From Eleftheria terrae (GTDB taxonomy: Bacteria; Pseudomonadota; Gammaproteobacteria; Burkholderiales; Burkholderiaceae_C), in the NCBI RefSeq assembly GCF_030419005.1, contig NZ_CP106951.1, forward strand, positions 4,960,001 through 5,024,000: a stretch of DNA of 64,000 bases, written 5' to 3'. The position numbers and the translations under genes are program-made. Positions within the stretch are counted from its first letter, which is position 1. Each line of letters begins with the position of its first letter. The notes beneath the pieces are model-generated. The model made no database searches. It was not told the DNA's origin and worked only from the letters and a program-made list of their open reading frames with translations. This document shows, piece after piece, positions 58,878-64,000 of this stretch.

Positions 58878-59363
58878 TTATTGCGGGGTGGCCGCGGCCT
58901 TGAGGGCCTGGGCCGCCTCGCGCTGCTTTTCATGGACGCATTCGTCGACCATGCGCTGGCCGGTCTTGACGTTCATGAGCATCGACTTGTTGGCGATCTG
59001 CAGGTACAGGGCTTCGCCACGCACGTCCTCCAGGCGCATGGCGCCGGTGGTCGACAGCACGGGCTTCATCACATAGTTCTTCTTGCCGAACTTGAGGTCG
59101 ACATAGCCGGGGGTGGTGGCGTTCATCGCCAGGTCGACCGACTGCTTGAACTCGCAATCGCTGGTGCCGTAGAGCACGTTCTCAGCCGCCTGCAGCTGTT
59201 CCGGCGTGGCCGCGGCGAGCGCGGCCGGCGCGGCCACCGCTGCTGCTGCGGCGGCGGCACGCTTCTTCTTCTTGACCGGCTTGTTCTCGGCGGCGTGCGC
59301 CAACGACAGGGCCAGCAGGGCGCTGGAGGCGATGCAGGCGGCGCGAATCAGGGGGGTCCTCAC
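58878..59363 (-). CDS. small exported protein in the prp cluster, function unknown
   Basis: 161 residues from GTG 59363 with AGGAG 8 nt upstream. A signal peptide ends at AHA-EN. Then come a Lys-rich patch (KPVKKKKR), a poly-Ala tract and a folded part [20 protein letters not shown] and [20 protein letters not shown] with two Cys. It is probably periplasmic. No similarity I can name. Its position between prpC and prpD (67 and 28 bp away) suggests co-transcription, which is unusual for the methylcitrate pathway. Confidence 0.72.
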   Translation of the reverse strand: MRTPLIRAACIASSALLALSLAHAAENKPVKKKKRAAAAAAAVAAPAALAAATPEQLQAAENVLYGTSDCEFKQSVDLAMNATTPGYVDLKFGKKNYVMKPVLSTTGAMRLEDVRGEALYLQIANKSMLMNVKTGQRMVDECVHEKQREAAQALKAAATPQ

Positions 59364-59430
59364 GGTGGGTCTCCTAGCTGGGAATGAGCGGAAAGCCCCG
59401 ATTGTGGTCGCGTGCATCCTGTAACAGCGT

Positions 59431-60603
59431 TCAGCGGCGGTCCTTCAGTGCGACAAATTTCAGATCTTCAGGGCCCACGTAGTTGGCGCTCGGGCGGATG
59501 ATCTTGCCGTCGATGCGTTGCTCGATGATGTGGGCGCTCCAGCCGGATGTGCGGGCAATCACGAACAGCGGGGTGAACATCGCGGTCGGCACGCCCATCA
59601 TGTGGTAGCTCACCGCGCTGAACCAGTCGAGGTTGGGGAACATCTTCTTGACTTCCCACATCACCGACTCCAGCCGGGCCGCGATGTCGAACATCTTCAT
59701 GTTGTTCGCCTCGGCCGACAGGCGTTGCGCGACGCCCTTGATGACCTTGTTGCGCGGGTCGCTGACGGTGTAGACCGGGTGGCCGAAGCCGATGATGACT
59801 TCCTTGTTCTCGACGCGCCGGCGGATGTCGGCCTCGGCCTCGCCGGGGGTGTCATAGCGCTTCTGGATCTCGAAGGCCACCTCGTTGGCGCCGCCGTGCT
59901 TCGGGCCGCGCAGCGCGCCGATGGCGCCGGCGATGGCCGAGTGCATGTCCGAGCCGGTGCCCGCGATGACGCGGCCGGTGAAGGTGGAGGCATTGAACTC
60001 GTGCTCGGCGTAGAGGATCAGCGAGGTGTGCATGGCCTTCACCCACGATTCGCTCGGCGCGCGGCCGTGCAGCAGGTGCAGGAAGTGCCCGCCGATGGAG
60101 TCGTCGTCGGTCTCGACCTCGATGCGGCGGCCGTTGTGGCTCCAGTGGTACCAGTAGAGCAGCATGGAGCCCAGGCTGGCCATCAGCTTGTCGGCAATGT
60201 CGCGCGCGCCGGGGTGGTTGTGGTCGTCCTTCTCGGGCGACACACAGCCGAGCGTGGAGACCGCGGTGCGCATCACGTCCATCGGATGGGCGCTGGGCGG
60301 CAGTTGCTCCAGCACCGCCTTGACGGCCGCCGGCACGCCGCGCAGCGCCTTGAGCTTGGCCTTGTAGGCCGCCAGCTCGGCCACGCTGGGCAGCTTGCCG
60401 TGCACCAGCAGGTGGGCGATTTCCTCGAACTCGCAGGTCTCGGCGACATCGAGGATGTCGTAGCCGCGGTAGTGCAGGTCGTTGCCGGTGCGGCCGACCG
60501 TGCACAGCGCGGTGTTGCCCGCGGCGGTGCCGGAGAGGGCGACCGATTTCTTCGGCTTGAAGCCCGGCGCGGTGGCGGGGGCGGCGGTGGTCGTTTCGCT
60601 CAT
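59431..60603 (-). CDS. prpC: 2-methylcitrate synthase
   Basis: 390 residues, of the small citrate-synthase type. [20 protein letters not shown] and [20 protein letters not shown], active-site HNxx region in [40 protein letters not shown] and [17 protein letters not shown] are present. Condenses propionyl-CoA (and acetyl-CoA less well) with oxaloacetate. The short length and position next to prpB/prpD favour PrpC over GltA. ATG 60603 is 13 bp after the prpB stop. Confidence 0.95.
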   Translation of the reverse strand: MSETTTAAPATAPGFKPKKSVALSGTAAGNTALCTVGRTGNDLHYRGYDILDVAETCEFEEIAHLLVHGKLPSVAELAAYKAKLKALRGVPAAVKAVLEQLPPSAHPMDVMRTAVSTLGCVSPEKDDHNHPGARDIADKLMASLGSMLLYWYHWSHNGRRIEVETDDDSIGGHFLHLLHGRAPSESWVKAMHTSLILYAEHEFNASTFTGRVIAGTGSDMHSAIAGAIGALRGPKHGGANEVAFEIQKRYDTPGEAEADIRRRVENKEVIIGFGHPVYTVSDPRNKVIKGVAQRLSAEANNMKMFDIAARLESVMWEVKKMFPNLDWFSAVSYHMMGVPTAMFTPLFVIARTSGWSAHIIEQRIDGKIIRPSANYVGPEDLKFVALKDRR

Positions 60604-60616
60604 GGTTGTCTCCTCG

Positions 60617-61501
60617 TCACTTTTTCGCGGCGAACAGCGCGTCCAGGCGCTGCTCGTACTCGTGGTAGCCGATGCGCTCGTACAGCTCTTCGCGGGTCTG
60701 CATCAGGTCCAGCACGTTCTTTTGGGTGCCGTCGCGGCGGATGGCGGCATAGACCGCCTCGGCCGCCTTGTTCATCGCCCGGAAGGCGCTGAGCGGGTAG
60801 AGCACCATGCCGACGCCGCTGCTGCGCAGCTCCTCGACCGTGAACAGCGGCGTCTTGCCGAACTCGGTGATGTTGGCCAGCACCGGCACCTTCACCGCAT
60901 CGACGAAGCGGCGGTAGGTGGGCAGGTCATAGGCGGCCTCGGCGAAGATGCCGTCGGCGCCGGCTTCCACGCATTTCAGTGCGCGCTCGATGGCGGCATC
61001 CACCCCCTCGACCGCGATCGCATCCGTGCGGGCGATCAGGAAGAAGCCGGCGTCGGTCTTGGCATCCGCCGCAGCTTTCACCCGGTCGGCCATTTCCTGC
61101 GCGGTGACGATCTCCTTGCCCGGCCGGTGGCCGCAGCGCTTGGCGCCCACCTGGTCCTCGATGTGGCAGGCGGCGGCGCCGGCCTTGATGAGGCTCTTGA
61201 CGGTGCGCGCGATGTTGAAGGCGCTCGGGCCGAAGCCGGTGTCGACGTCCACCATCAGCGGCAGGTCGCAGACGTCGGTGATGCGGCGCACGTCGACCAG
61301 CACGTCGTCCATCGTGTTGATGCCGAGGTCGGGCATGCCCAGCGAGCCGGCCGCCACGCCGCCGCCCGACAGGTAGATGGCACGATAGCCGGCCCGTTGC
61401 GCCAGCAGCGCATGGTTGGCGTTGATGGCGCCGATCACCTGCAGGGGTGATTCCTGGCGCAGCGCCTCGCGGAAGCGGGCGCCGGGGGTCGGGGAACTCA
61501 T
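60617..61501 (-). CDS. prpB: 2-methylisocitrate lyase
   Basis: 294 residues, the correct PrpB length. The catalytic motif in [20 protein letters not shown] contains the KRCGH signature of methylisocitrate lyases, and [20 protein letters not shown] gives the Mg/acid region. Cleaves 2-methylisocitrate to pyruvate and succinate. GGAG lies 8 nt before ATG 61501, which overlaps the upstream lyase stop as ATGA. Confidence 0.96.
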   Translation of the reverse strand: MSSPTPGARFREALRQESPLQVIGAINANHALLAQRAGYRAIYLSGGGVAAGSLGMPDLGINTMDDVLVDVRRITDVCDLPLMVDVDTGFGPSAFNIARTVKSLIKAGAAACHIEDQVGAKRCGHRPGKEIVTAQEMADRVKAAADAKTDAGFFLIARTDAIAVEGVDAAIERALKCVEAGADGIFAEAAYDLPTYRRFVDAVKVPVLANITEFGKTPLFTVEELRSSGVGMVLYPLSAFRAMNKAAEAVYAAIRRDGTQKNVLDLMQTREELYERIGYHEYEQRLDALFAAKK

Positions 61502-62544
61502 GCGGTTGTCTCCGTGAAGAAGGCCTGGACGGCGGTGTCCGGCAGCGCCCGGCCGGTGCGGTGGGCACGATCCAGCACGTGCCAGTAGTAGCGGTAGCTG
61601 GCGCGGTCGTGCAGCGTGTCGCTGCCGCGCGTGCGGTGACGCACCGGGCCCCACCCGGCGGCTTGCGCGGCCAGCAGGATCTCGGCGGCGGTGGCCACCT
61701 CTTCTTCATCGGGCGCGAAGGCCTCGATGATGGGCTCGATCTGGTTCGGGTGGATGCTCCACATCCGGGTGTAGCCCAGCTCCCGGGCCGCCTTGCCGGC
61801 GGCGGCGCGCAGCGCCTGCAGATCGTTGAACTCGGTCACGACGCAGTGCGAGGGCGTCTTGGCGGCGGCATGGCAGGCGGCGGCGATCTCGGCCTTCGCG
61901 CGCAGCACCAGCGGATGGCTGAACTGCCCGGTCGCGCTCATGCCGGCCGAGGGGATCGCGCCGCGATGGGCCGAGACGAAGTCCATCAACCCGAAGGACA
62001 GCGACTCGATCCGCGGATGCGCGGCGATCTGCCACACGTCGCGCAGCGCGCCATGGGTTTCGACCAGCACATGCACCGGCACCCGCCGCGCCAGGCCCAC
62101 CTCGGCCGCCAGGGCGTCGATACGGCGACAGGCCAGCTCCACGTCGGTCAGGCTGCGCGGCTTGGGTACCATCAGGTAGGCCAGCCGCTGGCCACAGCGT
62201 GCAAGCAGGGTGCGCACCTCGGTATCGAAGGCCGCATGGCCGACGGGATGCACCCGCGCGCCGACGCGGTCGTAGCGGTTCAGCGGCGAGTCGACCAGCT
62301 CGGCGATCAGCGCCGCATGCTCCTGCTCGCCGCCCACCGGCGCACCGTCCTCGGCGTCCAGCGTCGCGTCGAAGACGGCGGTGCCATGGCGCTCTCCCAG
62401 CTCCGCCTGCAGCGCCAGGCTCTTGCGCATGCGCGGCTCCACGCCGGCATAGTGGTCGCACACCGGCAGGGCGGGCAGTGCCTCACCGGCCTCGAACAAG
62501 GCCTGCGCCGGATGGGGCGCGGCGGGAGCAGGGCGGTTGGTCAA
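61498..62544 (-). CDS. HpcH/HpaI-family CoA-ester lyase (citrate-lyase beta type)
   Basis: 348 residues from a TTG start. The family features are [40 protein letters not shown] (Mg-binding Glu/Asp), RVHPVGH-type [36 protein letters not shown] and [17 protein letters not shown]. Members cleave malyl-CoA, beta-methylmalyl-CoA or citryl-CoA. Its location upstream of prpB fits a beta-methylmalyl-CoA or related C4/C5 lyase, but substrate is unproven. No good ribosome binding site precedes TTG 62544, so the exact start is uncertain. Confidence 0.9.
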   Translation of the reverse strand: MTNRPAPAAPHPAQALFEAGEALPALPVCDHYAGVEPRMRKSLALQAELGERHGTAVFDATLDAEDGAPVGGEQEHAALIAELVDSPLNRYDRVGARVHPVGHAAFDTEVRTLLARCGQRLAYLMVPKPRSLTDVELACRRIDALAAEVGLARRVPVHVLVETHGALRDVWQIAAHPRIESLSFGLMDFVSAHRGAIPSAGMSATGQFSHPLVLRAKAEIAAACHAAAKTPSHCVVTEFNDLQALRAAAGKAARELGYTRMWSIHPNQIEPIIEAFAPDEEEVATAAEILLAAQAAGWGPVRHRTRGSDTLHDRASYRYYWHVLDRAHRTGRALPDTAVQAFFTETTA

Positions 62545-62560
62545 TTGACGTATACGTAAA
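62540..62560. promoter_or_regulatory. two overlapping palindromes upstream of the lyase gene
   Basis: GTCAATTGAC (62540-62549) and ACGTATACGT (62548-62557) are perfect palindromes that overlap by two bases right at the lyase start. The outer pattern TTGACGTATACGTAAA resembles, from memory, LiuR-type MerR-family sites. Binding protein unknown. Confidence 0.45.
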
Positions 62561-62569
62561 TCGGAGGTC

Positions 62570-62607
62570 GAAAAAAAGGCCGACAGGCGAAGAACGCTGC
62601 CGGCCTT
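62570..62607 (-). terminator. intrinsic terminator of mdh
   Basis: AAGGCCGACAG (62577-62587) pairs with CTGCCGGCCTT (62597-62607), with one A-C mismatch. On the minus strand it is followed by T7 (forward A7, 62571-62577). It lies between mdh and the CoA-ester lyase, so the two may not share one transcript. Confidence 0.8.
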
Positions 62608-62640
62608 CCTTGACGGGGCCGTGACCGGCCCCGGGGCCGA

Positions 62641-63627
62641 TCACAGCAGGTGCTTGACGCCGTCCTGCTCTTCCTGGAGTTCCTTGAGCGTCAGGTTGAT
62701 GCGCTCTTGCGAGAAGGCGTCGATCTCCAGGCCTTCGACAATCTTGTACTCGCCGTTCTCGACGGTGACCGGGAAGCCGAACATCACGTCCTTCGGGATG
62801 CCGTATTCGCCGTTCGACGGCACGCCCATCGTCACCCACTTGCCCTGGGTGCCGAGCGCCCAGTCACGCATGTGGTCGATGGCGGCATTGGCGGCCGAGG
62901 CGGCCGACGACAGCCCACGTGCCTCGATGATGGCGGCGCCGCGCTTGCCGACGGTGGGCAGGAACACGTTCTTGTTCCATTCCTCGTCGTTGATCATCGG
63001 CTTGACCGGCTGGCCGCCGATGGTGGCGAAGCGGTAGTCGGCGTACATCGTCGGCGAGTGGTTGCCCCACACGGCCAGCTTCTCGATGCTGGCGACCGGC
63101 TTGCCGGTCTTGGCGGCGATCTGGCTCAGCGCGCGGTTGTGGTCCAGGCGCAGCATCGCGGTGAAGTTCTTGCGCGGCAGGTCCGGGGCCGACTTCATGG
63201 CGATGTAGGCATTGGTGTTGGCCGGATTGCCGACCACCAGCACGCGCACATTGCGGCTGGCCACCGCGTTCAGGGCCTTGCCCTGGGCAGTGAAGATCTG
63301 CGCGTTGGCCGACAGCAGGTCCTTGCGCTCCATGCCGGGGCCGCGCGGACGGGCGCCGACCAGCAGGGCGTAGTCGACGTCCTTGAAGGCCGTCATCGGG
63401 TCGCTGTGGGCTTCCATGCCAGCCAGCAGCGGGAAGGCGCAGTCCTCGAGTTCCATCATGACGCCCTTGAGCGCCTTCTGAGCCTTCTCGTCGGGGATCT
63501 CCAGCAATTGCAGGATCACGGGCTGGTCCTTGCCCAGCATTTCGCCAGAGGCGATGCGGAACAGCAGGGCATAGCCGATCTGGCCAGCCGCGCCGGTGAC
63601 GGCCACGCGTACGGGTTGCTTGCTCAT
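62641..63627 (-). CDS. mdh: malate dehydrogenase
   Basis: 328 residues, the MDH type 2 found in betaproteobacteria. NAD motif [34 protein letters not shown] and catalytic [13 protein letters not shown] (His) are conserved. The NAD-dependent oxidation of malate to oxaloacetate closes the TCA cycle. GGAG lies 6 nt before ATG 63627. It has its own promoter with -35 TTGACA and a terminator. Confidence 0.97.
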   Translation of the reverse strand: MSKQPVRVAVTGAAGQIGYALLFRIASGEMLGKDQPVILQLLEIPDEKAQKALKGVMMELEDCAFPLLAGMEAHSDPMTAFKDVDYALLVGARPRGPGMERKDLLSANAQIFTAQGKALNAVASRNVRVLVVGNPANTNAYIAMKSAPDLPRKNFTAMLRLDHNRALSQIAAKTGKPVASIEKLAVWGNHSPTMYADYRFATIGGQPVKPMINDEEWNKNVFLPTVGKRGAAIIEARGLSSAASAANAAIDHMRDWALGTQGKWVTMGVPSNGEYGIPKDVMFGFPVTVENGEYKIVEGLEIDAFSQERINLTLKELQEEQDGVKHLL

Positions 63628-63716
63628 GTGAAACTCCAGGGAATCGTGTTGTGAGGATCGGGGGTCGAGATGCCGCGGCGCAGCACGGCACACGCTCCAG
63701 GTCCACAGTGTAGGGG

Positions 63717-63745
63717 AGTCTAGAGGGTGCTCTCCACACTGTCAA
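63717..63745 (-). promoter_or_regulatory. mdh promoter
   Basis: Minus-strand TTGACA (63740-63745) and TAGACT (63717-63722) are spaced by 17 nt. Transcription would begin near 63710. The operator palindrome is 7 bp further upstream. Confidence 0.75.
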
Positions 63746-63752
63746 TGGTCTT

Positions 63753-63770
63753 ATGTCTTATATAAGACAT
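63753..63770. promoter_or_regulatory. 18-bp palindrome, candidate operator of the divergent GntR regulator
   Basis: ATGTCTTATATAAGACAT is a perfect palindrome containing the same 14-bp core, GTCTTATATAAGAC, found in the acnB promoter. It lies upstream of the mdh -35 and 50 bp before the gntR ATG. It could serve mdh and gntR together. Confidence 0.75.
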
Positions 63771-63807
63771 GATTTATCAGTTCCTGGACTTCACCGGGGC
63801 GATGTGA

Positions 63808-63813
63808 TGCAAT
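63808..63813 (+). promoter_or_regulatory. -10 box 7 nt before the gntR start (leaderless)
   Basis: TGCAAT ends 7 nt before ATG 63821, with TGGACT (63785-63790) 17 nt upstream as a weak -35. No Shine-Dalgarno is present. Confidence 0.4.
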
Positions 63814-63820
63814 CGCTGCC

Positions 63821-64000
63821 ATGGCGACCCTGCCTCCGTCGACGCTGCCCGAGTTTCCTGCCTCTCCGAGCGAGGCGGGCGGCCCCGCTTTCAGTCCGCT
63901 CTACCAGCAGATCAAGGGGCTCATCCTGCGCAGCCTGCAGGCCGGCGAATGGAAGCCGGGCGAGGCCATTCCCAGCGAGGTCGACCTGGCGGCGCGCTTT
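63821..64000 (+). CDS. GntR-family transcriptional regulator, N-terminal part (runs off window)
   Basis: Sixty codons are visible. After a 22-residue Pro/Ser-rich leader, SPLYQQIKGLILRSLQAGEW and KPGEAIPSEVDLAARF match the first helices of a GntR winged helix (pattern P-L-Y-x-Q-I-K, G-x-x-x-P-G-x-x-I-P-S-E-x-x-L-A). The effector domain (HutC/UbiC type most likely) is outside the window. Position beside mdh and the shared palindrome make it the best candidate for a regulator of TCA and methylcitrate genes. Confidence 0.9.
   Translation, partial: MATLPPSTLPEFPASPSEAGGPAFSPLYQQIKGLILRSLQAGEWKPGEAIPSEVDLAARF

Overview
The window is a GC-rich, gene-dense chromosomal segment from a betaproteobacterium, almost certainly order Burkholderiales. 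The family is probably Sphaerotilaceae or Comamonadaceae (Leptothrix/Rubrivivax/Aquincola sphere). The evidence is gene order and protein type: yebC-purD-hemF-nadD-rsfS-rlmH-maf-rng, tolB-pal-cpoB, a methylcitrate (prp) cluster beside acnB and mdh, PEP-CTERM and NrtR proteins, and many TTG/GTG starts. I see no insertion sequence, prophage, integrase or CRISPR array, and the window reads as ordinary chromosome.

Layout. 1-2 kb: the end of an EAL c-di-GMP phosphodiesterase, then an XRE regulator divergent from a small membrane protein with a palindrome between them. 2.1-7.9 kb: a complete NAD salvage operon (pncA-pncB-nadE-nadM, minus strand) divergent from its probable repressor nrtR, with inverted-repeat half-sites inside the pncA promoter. 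7.9-30 kb: mixed single genes, including an FAD monooxygenase, a DUF4397 lipoprotein, a GH5-CBM2 cellulase with a 37-proline linker, dbpA, an LLM oxidoreductase, an orphan ParA, arfB, a ferredoxin, a GNAT enzyme, DUF808, a metallopeptidase, an H-NS-like protein, a DprA paralogue, a PEP-CTERM protein, a LysE exporter and a glnS with an unusual internal insertion. 30-37 kb: a secreted Pro/His-rich protein, a periplasmic metallo-beta-lactamase-fold hydrolase, a LivJ-like binding protein, a DUF2306-LytS-LytR operon and a HerA-like ATPase. 37-44.3 kb: the housekeeping run yebC to rng, in which RsfS carries a histone-H1-like tail. 44.5-48.5 kb: tolB-pal-cpoB, tcdA and two tRNA-Lys genes. 48.7-64 kb: a BamE-like lipoprotein, an ArsC-like protein and then a minus-strand central-carbon region (acnA, DUF4349, acnB, prpD, a small exported protein, prpC, prpB, a CoA-ester lyase, mdh). 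It ends with a GntR-family regulator running off the right edge.

How the genes work together. The right end forms a TCA/methylcitrate regulon candidate. The same palindrome, GTCTTATATAAGAC, lies between the -35 and -10 boxes of acnB and again between mdh and the divergent gntR, so the GntR protein is the obvious candidate ligand-responsive regulator. The left end is a second self-contained circuit: NrtR controlling salvage of nicotinamide and nicotinate to NAD, while nadD for the de novo branch sits 33 kb away in a housekeeping operon. Several genes share a promoter geometry in which a -10 box ends 6-7 nt before the start codon with no Shine-Dalgarno, suggesting leaderless mRNAs.

Start codons were chosen from visible ribosome binding sites, overlap with neighbours and family length. 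No database search was possible, so family calls rest on recognised motifs.
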